Shown piece by piece: positions 1 to 10,385 of a DNA stretch of 64,000 nt. Source of the stretch: Crotophaga sulcirostris (Eukaryota > Chordata > Aves > Cuculiformes > Crotophagidae). The stretch lies in the NCBI GenBank assembly GCA_013397455.1, contig VYZB01000015.1:1528586-1592585 (forward strand). The letters are read 5' to 3'. Made by a program: the position numbers and the translations under genes. The notes below the pieces were generated by a model. That model was not told where the DNA came from, did no database searches, and was given only the letters and a program-made list of their open reading frames with translations. The first letter of the stretch is position 1. Each line of letters begins with the position of its first letter.

Positions 1-3000
1 TCTACGAAATCTGTGCAGCTTCTTGATCAGGCTGTTTATGCAGGCAGGTGCTGATAAAACAAATCCTCTGACCACTTTTTATAACATGTGCAGGCGCAGG
101 ACAGCACACTACCACATTGTCTAAGATAGTTAATAAACATGATTTTGCAGTCAGTTTAGAAGAATTAATTTTCTTTAGTCTATCGCTCCAGAATAGTTAT
201 TCACAAGAGTGATGTTTCTAGGTCTTTGCATCAACTACATTTATTATAAAATTAAGGTTACATTAACTCTAATTTTTTTGTCAAGTGGATATATTGGATA
301 TGTTGGGCAAATTTTCCCTCAATATGAATTTAGTGTTTCCTCAGTAGTGAAAAATAAAAATACCTAGTGCAGAATAATCAGTACTTTAGTCTGTAGTTTT
401 TGATTTCTTGAAAATATGGTCCTATCCAGAAAAAAAACTGTGCTAATGAGATTGTGGGTTACACATCATTATAACTTAAGAATTTCTGCATCAAATGTCA
501 TTAGTTCATAAATTAAATGGGTTGGGGGAGGGGGGACTGGTGGTGGGTTTGGTTTGTTGTCTTTTGGGTTTTTTTCCTACATGCTTTCTCTGCATTCCTT
601 TGCAAGCTCGATGTTCTAGGGCAGGTTTTTTCATGTCACTTATCATTGCTAGTTATAAATGTTCTGCAAAACAAATGAGCTCCTAGCTACATCTGTGCAA
701 CCCTAAATTACAAATTAAGCTCTCTATGGATGGCACCATCACCCTGTTTTCCTCCAGAAAATTGCACAGGTGTATCCAGCTGAAAGTTATTAAACAGGTC
801 TGTTGATGATACACAAGAAGGAACAAAATTTGTAGCTTAGTGTTTCCTAGCTGTGTTGGCTCTGCAGGAGAGAAAGCTTATTTATATTACTGGCACAGGT
901 AGCTATTACAGGATGCATGGAGAAAGGAGATTTGCTGAATAAAATGGTGCTGTTTGGGAGGAGGCAGAGTTCATGCTAGAACTATGCTTTACGGTCTTTT
1001 GTACGAATATTCTGTAATCACAACAGTCTTTCTTCCAACATGGTAGAACAGGGTCAGATGTCAACAGGAAAAATTGTTACAAATGAGAAATTTATAATCT
1101 TGGAGAGAGGTAATAAAATGTTTGTGACTCTTGCCAGCTGCATCTACAAAAAAAAATATATGTCAATTATAGATGACCTTGTTTTGGAGTGATCTGTATA
1201 GCCATTATACACCAATTCTTATTTCAAGAGATATTTGAAAACCTTTTTTCATGAGACTTAAGATTTTGCTCCTGTGATTTATTTAATCTCAAATTTCTGG
1301 GGTTAGTTTTTGCTGTTGCTTGCTGTGTTCCCTTCCAGAGAGGGATTTTCTATTGTAACTTATAGTATGCTCACCAACTTTTGCCACTTGGGAAACTCTT
1401 GAGAACATTTAGTATACTCAGAATAGCAAAAAAAGAAATAACTCTTATTTAGAAAAAGGAAAAAAAACAATAAAACTTGAAAATATTTTGCTTTAAAATT
1501 GGTATGACCTTCCAAAAATTGTCTGGTGTGGTTCTTTTTCTTCCTGAATCAGTCTACTTCTTCCCAGTGAAAAAGAATCATGCTGGACTCTTCTCTTTAA
1601 ATTGAAAATTTATCAGAGTTAGCCTACAATAAAGGAGCTTCTGAGATCATGAGTTCCTCTCTCATTGCCCCTAGCCCTCCCAATAAGATTCAATACAGAA
1701 ACAGCAGCCTGTGTCAAAATGTTTCTGTCTCAGAAAGACTCTGTCCATTATGACATTTTATAATCTTCTCTTTACTTTTTGGAAATGTACATTACTCATC
1801 TGTAATTATGCCTAGAAAAAACATCAGTCAGAACAGAGTGTTATTTGAAATAGCTAATTGAAAAAATACTTGTCCCAAAATCTCACCTTAGCACCTCACT
1901 GCAAATGTTCCTATAGTGCTTAGATGCTTACATGTGTAAAACTTAATAATTAAGTTCACTGTTGACATTGACATTTTCAAATTGACATAAAGTGATTTTT
2001 AATAAAAACATTATACTTAAGACCAATGTTTATACAAAATTCTCAAATATTCCCCTGCAAAGAGAAATTATTATTTTGAGACTGTTTCCATAGAACAAAA
2101 CATCTGATAAAAAGCAAGTATTTACAAAACAAGGTAACCTAAACATAATGCCAAAGCAATTAAAGGAATCTCTGAATCATCTCTGTTGATCCCAAGTATA
2201 TAAAACATAATGAGCTAACCTGGCTTTATTTCACTCCCTGTTTGCTGTCTAATTGGCCTATAACAGAAACATGCATCTATAGCCCTTTGCTTCATTGTCT
2301 TGAGACTTTCCATTACTTCACCTAATTTCTGAAAGATTTTGTTTATTAAGATCAAAGCAGAGAGCAGCCAACAACTGCCAGTAAAGGAGTCCCATCCCTC
2401 ACTACAGCATATCGCTACAGTTACTTGGAACAAGGGCAGCGTATTCAAGATCTCTCTGTGTGAAAATGAGCAGAAGACAGTACCTTTAGTTCCTGAAGGC
2501 TTTCAGGACTGCTGTTGTTCTAGGATATTTGAAAATAAAAGAGGTGGTTAGCATACTTGCTTATAATCTGTTTTATTGCCCTGTTAGAACAGTGGCTTTT
2601 TTTTCTTCAGCTTCTTGAGGACCACTACAGACCGGAATCATAATCTAGTCTTATCTTATGTCTTGCTCTATTGACCCGTTTTCTAATTGTTTTCCTGTAG
2701 TTTTCCTGTAATCACCTTTTTCCACACATAAAAACTATATGCATTCTCAAAGGACTTCACAGCTAAATGTATGAGATCTGATCCTCAGGTGTATAGATGA
2801 AACTTGGGGATCACTCAACCAGAAATCCTGCAGCTGGCCAGCCCACGTCAGTGCTGGTGTCAGTCAATAGCTGCTCCTGTGTAGTTTTAGGAGCACCTCT
2901 GTCTGTTATGACGTGACTGGGGAGCTGAGTTTATCTGGATACATCTCTACCACCCTTGAGACATGAGTCCAGCCTAGAAAATAAAACTTCATATGTCTAA

Positions 3001-3069
3001 CACATTAATCAAAGGGTTCTGTTCAAGCCTAATGGATCAGGTGAATTCAGGAATACACACACTCTATCC
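1..3069. other. Unique AT-rich non-coding DNA
   Basis: No recognisable gene or transposon. Open frames here are under about 80 codons and overlap on both strands in unrelated frames, as expected by chance. Small local structures are a G-run cluster at 519-547, an 8-bp inverted repeat with a one-base loop at 1940-1956, and an 11-bp perfect tandem duplication at 2689-2710. Confidence 0.6.
519..547 (+). other. Potential G-quadruplex motif
   Basis: Four runs of three or more G on the plus strand (519-521, 524-528, 530-535, 545-547) are separated by loops of 2, 1 and 9 bases. The long third loop makes it weaker than the motif at 34556. Folding is inferred from the pattern only. Confidence 0.45.
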
Positions 3070-3163
3070 ATGGCACCATATAAAACATGGTACCATTTTT
3101 ATATGGTATTTATATATATCCATGGTACCATTGCTTTATATGGTACCATATAGCTGGTACCAT
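3070..3163. repeat. Palindromic minisatellite, about 17-bp period
   Basis: The 10-mer ATGGTACCAT, which is its own reverse complement, occurs exactly at 3087-3096, 3122-3131 and 3140-3149. One-base variants lie at 3070-3079 and 3154-3163, and a more degraded copy at 3103-3112. Starts are 14 to 19 bases apart, with AT-rich spacers of the type TATATAAA. I read this as a degenerate tandem array of a roughly 17-bp unit with a palindromic core. The open frames crossing it are translated repeat, not genes. Confidence 0.7.
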
Positions 3164-5564
3164 GTTTTCTCCACTTCCTTAGCATGCTATAATTACTTAG
3201 TTTTTGAGCGTTAGCCAGTGTGCAAGGGTAGAAACCACATAGGTTATGACTGTTCTTAAGTTGCTTTCTGGATGACATCATTATAAATGATCAGTTGTAT
3301 GCATCTTTATTTATCCTTTCTTTTCTCCTCTGCTTCTTTTGTTGTTATTTCTTGCCCACTTACATATACACACAGGTCACTATTTTTATTATGAACTTGT
3401 AATGTACAGATTATTATTTCACTAGTTTGCCAACCATTATCTTGTACTTTTATGTTGTTAAAAGTGAGACTAAATACATTTACTGTGTTAAAGTTAATAA
3501 TCCACTGACTTACCAGATATGACGCATCTGAAGTTGAGCTAATTCTCTGTCTCATTAAGCAGTGTAGAGAATATTATAATCATCCCACATTTGTCTTTCC
3601 TCTTAAAATTATACAATTAGAGAACCCACGCTTATTCAGTGAATTAATATGCTAAAATTTTATCTAAGCTCAATTATCTTTTACAGGTGTCTGCATTAAA
3701 GGTTAGCAAGCAGTTTCTTGGTGAAGTATCATGTTAATGATGCTGGTCCCAAAACACCTTGCAGGAGAATAGTTTTTTTAACTTGTTTGAGGATTATATG
3801 TTAGAAAACATCTCTTCCTGATTGTTTAAATGGCAAGTAGAATGAACACTACAGTCTTGCTAGCAGTCCCTCTGTTTTGTGCATGTGTCTGTGTTAGAGT
3901 GAGTGAGTTTAAAGAGATAGCCTGAAACATTGGATTCCTTTAATTAGTCTTTATTACTGCATTTTATGGTTGCTTGAATATTTTCCATTGAAATTCTTTC
4001 AACAGAAAATTGGGGTTTTGACCAAACCATTTTTTTCTTTGTAAAAACTGTGTGCATTCCATAGAAAACTGCTTTTGTTGTATTTCATTTTCCTAAAAGA
4101 CCAGAGGCCTGAAAACAAAATATTTTTGTTTGGCTATCTTCCTGTTAAGACACATGAAATCCCAACTGAGGTTCTTTCTGTCTCTGCTAGGAGCTGGATT
4201 TCCAGTCAAAACACTACCATAACATATCACAGCCAGAAGTCATCAAAAGGGGAGACTGTGGTACTTCTTGAGAAGATATTGACCAAATGCATATCTAGTT
4301 TAATCAAAATATATTTCTTACTCCCAGTTATAAGTCACGTGGACCGTAAGCAACACTTATGGTTTTGTACCATAAGTCAGGTTTTGTACCAAAAAGACAA
4401 TAAGGACAAGTTAATATAAGGAAACAAACTACACAATTTATGAACTATTCTGAAAATACATATGTCTAGAGAACAAACAATTAAACTTGCAATGAAAGCC
4501 ATGTTTTGCTCTAATTACCAGTAATAACAACCAGTAAAATCTTGGCCATCTTGAGGTCTCCGAAGTGAAGTTCCACAGGTGGCAAGGAGCTATAACGGCT
4601 GTTTGTCTTCTGCCATGTGTACATCAGCACAGATGCCGGCTTTGGTGAAATAGTCCATTCAGTTCTGGGTGTTAAACTTCATTGATAAAGTGCACCATGT
4701 GAAGAAGACTAACAGATACAGGCAAAATACAGATAAAAAGGAAATGTATTAGCTTAATTGTTAAATTTTTATTGATCTGCTCATCAAAATGTGTATCATA
4801 CAGAAAGTATGATCATCATAAATTAGAATGCAATTGAAAATAGTGGTATATATGATACAGGGCATCTGCTGTGCATGAATCTTTTAAAAATGGCCAATAT
4901 CTCATGGCCAAAATATGAACACAGATGCAATGTGTTTAGCAGTGCAAAAGCCATTGTGCTGAGCCCTATTTGTTACATGAAATGTGACAAACCATTCACA
5001 ACTATGTAACTTATTCCACAGCTCCCCACAAAGATTAAGCCTCCATGAGGTCAATACAGATTTTAACTGAGGACCTAAAGAAAAAGATTTGACTATTACA
5101 GGGGTCTTAATAGTCTACCTTTTGGCTGGAAGTTATGTGGGTAAAAGTAATAAAAGTAAGGCATCACTTCTAAGTTTTCCTAGAAGACTCTGCTATGCTT
5201 CTCTCTAGTTTGAAATCAATAGCAGCAAATGTTCTCTTCTCATCTGTGCAACAGAAATGTAACCATCCTCTGCTGATTACAGCAGCTGTGAGATGCAGGA
5301 GTATAGTTGTTCAATGATGACTGGTTAAAAAATGTCTTGTAAAATGGTTTCCATCAGCAAAAGCTGATTCATTGAAATGTTTTTTTTTTCCTTCAGAACA
5401 TACAAAATTCTGTAAAATCTTTATCAGAAGAATTTTTGGATGCAGAGTGAGAAATTTCATAGGATGACCCTGAATACTCAATAGCCCAATGGCTAAAACA
5501 TTTTCATTAGAGATTGTTAATTTTGATTGAAGTCCCCAAACTTTGTTAGCTTGTGTGACAAAAG
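3164..5564. other. Unique AT-rich non-coding DNA
   Basis: No gene or transposon recognised. Contains a perfect 8-bp stem, 7-base loop hairpin at 4355-4377. A minus-strand stretch around 4532-4681 stays open with coding-like composition (see findings). A pyrimidine-rich splice-acceptor-like site ends at 5396. None is strong enough to call as a gene. Confidence 0.5.
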
Positions 5565-6599
5565 CTCACACGCATACACAAGGGAGCATAGAGGAACACT
5601 GCAGGTGGGGGAACCCCAATATTCCCGTACCCAGCTCCTCCTGGGGCTTCACAGGAACCACTACTCCATGAAACACCCATCCCCACAGCCCTAAAGGCAC
5701 AGTAGTGGGGAGGAACCTAGTGCCCGAGTCAGAAACAGAACATTCCACTCCAGCCCCAGGGCAGTCCAGCGCATCCCCCTTCCCATGTACTGGGGGACAC
5801 CCAGCGCAAGGACTCAGTGAGGAGGCTCTCCAGGTCACCTCACAGACCAAGAGCACTGCCTGGGTGCACAGTTCCCTGCAGACTGCAGATAAAAGCATTT
5901 TGGGACTGCACAGGACTTATTGTGGAATCTTTAGGGAAGGCAATGAAGGTGGGAAGAAGGACAGGTTGAGGTGGTTTGAGGAGGAATAAGTGTGGGAAAA
6001 TAGAGGCAGAAGAGGACAAAAGGAGCCAGTTTTGTGTAATAGGTACAGTTCAGGACACTTGTCTGGTCATGCCTGTGCCTCATCAGTGCAGTCTGACCCT
6101 GCTTCTCACTGAACTCCGTGTCCAGTGATTTTCCTAGGCGCAGGGCTCTCTGGGCTGTATGCATGTGTGTGGGAGGCAGCTGGGTGTCACAGGTGGGCCA
6201 GAGGTAGGGGTCCCATGTGCCCCTGATGCCAACATGGGGCATGATGAGGGTGTGTTGTCAGTACGTAGCCCTGACCAGCATCAAGCTGGTTCAGTCAGAA
6301 AGTGGGACGTGTGACCTGGGTGTCAAGGGACTGGGGCACTGGGAGGCACGTTTTACTAGGAGAGTGAGAGTGGAGGGCCTGGCCAACTGTTGGAGAGACT
6401 CTGGGGTCTGTTGAAAGACCTATTTGTGTGTGTATATGTACGTGCTCACCCATGTGTCTGTTGTACATACTCAGCCTCTCTGCCAGTCAGATCTGCATGT
6501 ACCATGGAGGTGGAACAGCCTTGCCCCTACTGGGGTTCCAGATTTGGCAGTTCCTACCAATTTCTGTTTCTGTCAGACACCTTCATCCCAGTGAGTGTC
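5565..6599. other. GC-richer unassigned block upstream of a CR1
   Basis: This roughly 1-kb block is visibly richer in G and C than its surroundings and holds about eleven CpG dinucleotides. Overlapping open frames on both strands (up to 110 codons) follow from few AT-rich stop codons and resemble no family I know. It abuts the 5' truncation point of the CR1 at 6600. It could be a degraded retroelement or LTR, or a unique regulatory segment; nothing diagnostic such as terminal TG..CA repeats was identified. Confidence 0.4.
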
Positions 6600-6992
6600 A
6601 AAGATGTCAAGATACTGGAGTGTGTCCAGAGGAGAGCAACAAAGATGGTGAAGGGGCTGGAGCACAAGCCCTACGAGGAGCGACTGAGGGAGCTGGGATT
6701 GTTTAGTCTGGAAAAGAGGAGGCTCAGGGGAGACCTTATTGCTCTCTACAGCTACCTAAAAGGAGGTCGTAGTCAGGCAGGGGTTGGTCTCTACTCACAG
6801 GTGGCCAGTGACAGAACTAGAGGACATGGACGCAAGCCTTGTCAGGGAAGGTTTAGCCTTGATATTAGGAAAAAATTCTTCACTGAAAGGGTGATTGGCC
6901 ATTGGAATGCGCTGCCCGGGGAGGTAGTGGAGTCACCATCCCTGGAGGTGTTTAAGAGGAGATTGGATGAGGCACTTAGTGCCATGGTTTAG
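6600..6992 (+). pseudogene. CR1 ORF2 C-terminal remnant, still open
   Basis: From 6600 to the TAG stop at 6990-6992 the frame stays open for 130 codons and matches the C-terminal domain of CR1 pol, downstream of the reverse transcriptase palm. The [41 protein letters not shown] and [13 protein letters not shown] blocks are in order. An ATG at 6390 extends the frame upstream by 70 codons that do not look like CR1, so the full 200-codon frame is a chance join of flank and element. The endonuclease and RT catalytic regions are absent, so it cannot make a working enzyme. The TAG is at the expected family end. Confidence 0.85.
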
Positions 6993-7089
6993 ATGATGGG
7001 TTAGTGTTGGTGTTAGTGTTAGTATTGGGTTATAGGTTGGACTTGATGATGTCAAAGGTCCTTTCCAACCTTGTGATACTGTGATACTG
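6600..7089 (+). mobile_element. CR1 LINE, 5'-truncated 3' end (tail variant GTGATACT)
   Basis: The sequence runs through the C-terminal part of CR1 ORF2 and the 3' UTR, and ends in a short tandem tail built from GTGATACT (7073-7089). The pol part reads from a [13 protein letters not shown] block to a [17 protein letters not shown] end. CR1 elements are non-LTR retrotransposons that copy from the 3' end, so a missing 5' part is the usual outcome. The 3' UTR holds a GTTAGT-rich stretch (about 6998-7030) that is expanded relative to the related copy at 42437. The open frame and limited decay suggest a relatively young insertion. Confidence 0.93.
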
Positions 7090-10019
7090 AGTGCTCCAGT
7101 CACAGGGCTGCTGACTCTTCCTTGGAACAAAAATTTGAAAATTTCCCATATTTGCAAGCTAGTAAACCTATTTGCTCTAATGAGTATTAAGACCTTAAGG
7201 TTCAAATATTTACCACTTAATTGTGATATTTTCTTTGCCTTTTTATCTCTAGATGGAGTCTAATTTTGGCACATCGCTGTTTCTTGACACCTGGAAATTT
7301 GGTTATAATTTCCTAAGTATTAGACAGCCTTGATTCATTTTAGTGGCTCCTACAGATATATTTATTTTAAGTAATGCAAGTCATTCTTCCCTTATTCTGT
7401 GGAAGAGAACAAATTTTTATTTTACATGTTCTCCTTCACTGCCATGATACCTTCTCCCATTCAATCAAGGTCCAACAGCTCATAAAAGCCCAGATTCATA
7501 TATTGGAGCTTTGCTACTGTAGCAGTTTTGCCTCTATGGAAATAGTTTTCAACTCGAGATCTATGGAATCCTGTATCCACAGTCATCTATTGAGTCTGAA
7601 GAAAAGCAAGCTTATTGTCAGCAGGTTCAAATACTGTAATATGAACCTCAGTCCACATCTCTATTAGAAGAGCCATGATAAGACTAAAAAATGGCAAGGA
7701 AGGACCAAGAAAATGTTTCACAATCGACAGGGGAGGGTAGTTAAAAAAGGCATCTCAGCCCACCATCTCAATCTCTGATAGCATCTATCACTTTCTATGA
7801 ACAATTAAAGGAACTTTGGGTGAGTAGGCTTCTGATGTAGATAACTTACCACCTAAAGTTAAGTGGACTGAATAAAGATCTACACTTCTATGAAGACTTT
7901 TTGGTACTCCCTAGTTAGGTCAGAGTAAACAGTTTCTTAAAATGCTCTCTAGAAATAAAAAAGGGCTCTTCCCTTAATTTTCTGCTATACTCAGAGTGGG
8001 TAAATAAGAGATACGTATGATATATTTGAAATGTCCAAATATCTCGAAATTGCGATGCAAGACAAGAGTAAGGAATGGTAAGTAACACTAATTTATTACC
8101 GTAGGTATTATTTTCAGAACTGAAGAAAATTTTTATTATTTTATGTGTCATTTTTATGACACGTTTACTCTCTGAAATATTTAACAACATGACTGTAATA
8201 TTCTCTTTTTAATAGTTCTAATTTGTTTGATGTAAACAATACTTTGAGGCTCATTATAATGCAACAAATTGAGAACAACACACTCTTTTAATGACTTTTA
8301 AAAAAAGATGTCTGTAACAAGTTATTTAAATCTTTATCATTATTTAAAAAACTTATGCAGATAAATGTGCTGAGTTGTAAACAAAAAAACTCTAACGATC
8401 CTGAATCAATATCAAAGTACAGAAAATATCAAATCAAAATAAGCTTCTTGAAACTTAAGTTCTTGTATTTTAGAAATTATTATTGGCAGCAATGGTGAGT
8501 CTCATAGGGATAGGTGTTTAACCAAGTCATTTTTACACTGCAAGGGCTGGTAAAGCAGTTATGATTTGTCTTCTGCAAATGCTGTGCGTGGGTCAAGCAG
8601 CTCATGCCTTTTGAATGCATTCATTTCCAGCATCCCCACCTGGCAATTTTATGTGAGTGAACATAAAATTCATTTGAGGTGTTTGGGCTTGGGATCTCAA
8701 AATCATTAGTCCCTTTTGAAAATGTTGGCCCTGGATTTTTTATTAATGAATCAGCCTTTGGATATAAATCCATAAATACATTCCACTCAAAGAAAAGCCA
8801 GATCTATGTGTTACAGATGTATGACTAGTCACAGCAATAAGTTTGGAAGAAATTGCGTTCTTCATTGCAATGTGTACAACATCTGTCACTACATTCATTT
8901 TCCTTTATGTGCTTCTTCTCACATTCTCTGCTAAACAGAATATTTTTGGAGTCTTTTTATTATTATTATTCTTGGAAAACTTTGCAGTCCCTTTCAAGAT
9001 CATAGCTGAAGCTACTTTTTCTTCTTAGATTCAATAGCAAAGCTCTGGTCTCTCTTTTTTTTTTGTGTAGGCTGCTACCTTTTTTATAAAAAGAAAGAAG
9101 AAAATGTAATTTTAGAATTTTGTGAATGGAAGACAGACATATTCCTAGCTGATTTTCTTATCCACTTTTGCAATATTGTATTTTATATTTGATGTTATCA
9201 TTTCATTTGCTAATTGTTGCATTCGTGCACATCCCCTTGAATGTGTGCAGGTATAAACTTTCTTCAGATAACTCTTTACTACGACAAGATCTAAGAAGAA
9301 TCTCCACAGTAGTTAAATTAATCCTGGTGCTATTTCTGGGTTTGCTAGGCCTGTCTAAGTCTGGATTTGACTTTGCCCCTTCTCATGACACAGGCTAGTA
9401 AGGTTGGAGTATGAGTATGGTTGAGTCCTATTTGAGATTGAGTGAGCTAATACAACATAAGCTCTAAATCTGAAGTGCAGATGTGGTAGTACCTAGAACC
9501 CCTGACAGAAGAGCTATCTGTTTCTTCAGAGTACCATTTTTTGGAACTGTTAAAAAGACATAATTTTCTCTTTTGAAATAGCTTTTTGCACGACATGAAA
9601 ACAAGGATTCGTTCTAAGCTAGATTTTCAGATAGTTATCAAATTAGTTTAGAAATAAGGGGCAACAGTGCATTGTGTTTCAGCATAATGTAAAAGTATGT
9701 TGCTGCTAGGAACAACGTAAGAGCTGTATAATTACAACCCAAAGCTCTGAGTAGCCATACAAGTGGAAAAATCTCTGCTTTTTATCCATGTAAAGAATAA
9801 TTCACAGATCTGGCTAAACTAGAGGCAGGTCATTTTAACTATAGCTTAAAACCTCTCTAAGAATCTAATTGGATGTAAGAAAGAGCTGAAAGACTGCAAA
9901 GATCTCTTGAAATTTGGACACAAAAATGTACATGAATAAATATGAGAGAACAAATATTTTATCATTTTCTTCTCCTGGTCTTTTATCTGCTTGACAAGCC
10001 TTTGTGACACGTAATAACT
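7090..10019. other. Unique AT-rich non-coding DNA
   Basis: No gene or transposon recognised. Short open frames around 7374-7667 and 8843-9398 encode hydrophobic, low-information peptides from T-rich DNA and show no family resemblance. Confidence 0.55.
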
Positions 10020-10385
10020 AAATTTGACATATTTTTACCACGAGAGGGCAGGAATGCTTATCAAACAGGTTTGCCACTGGTTGTTTCACTAACTCTTGGT
10101 GAGGAGGGTGACCCAGTGTGCTTTCCCTCGGTTGGTATTACATCTCTAAGCATGTACCCCGAGCACTTAGCAACATGACAAAACGCTTTGACCCAATGGA
10201 CTGACCTGTCATTAGTACAGCAGATTAATCCCCCTGGATGGTCGTGGGGCTCAGGGGCACAGTTGGACTGCAGCTGCGTAAGGCTACGAACAAATCAGAA
10301 CTCCTCACTCTTAGGCGAGCAAAGGGAAACAGCTCTGCCAACACATCAGCCTTGCCAAGGGAGGCTGGCGGGTAGGTAGGGATGC
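10020..10385. promoter_or_regulatory. CpG-enriched unique segment, possible regulatory element
   Basis: Nine CpG dinucleotides fall within about 340 bases (10041-10372), well above the neighbouring AT-rich DNA. The segment begins with a CTCF-like core at 10038-10052. No transposon signature was seen. CpG retention is compatible with an unmethylated or constrained element, but it falls short of a true CpG island and no promoter elements were identified. Confidence 0.3.
10038..10052 (+). promoter_or_regulatory. CTCF-like core motif
   Basis: CCACGAGAGGGCAGG matches the vertebrate CTCF core CCASYAGRKGGCRS at all but one position (G where C or T is expected). The motif reads on the plus strand. 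Binding is not shown by a motif match, but its location in a CpG-enriched unique segment makes it a better candidate than a random match. Confidence 0.35.

Noticed and set aside
4075..4419. 114-codon plus-strand frame
   Set aside because: Crosses a hairpin and a short direct repeat, has AT-driven composition and no domain.
6390..6599. Upstream 70 codons of the 200-codon frame as the N-terminus of a host gene
   Set aside because: No family resemblance, Cys/Val-rich translation of a GTGT-rich stretch, and the rest of the frame is CR1 pol.
6995..7035. Interstitial telomeric repeat
   Set aside because: Units are GTTAGTG/GTTGGT variants, not TTAGGG, and lie at the expected place in a CR1 3' UTR.
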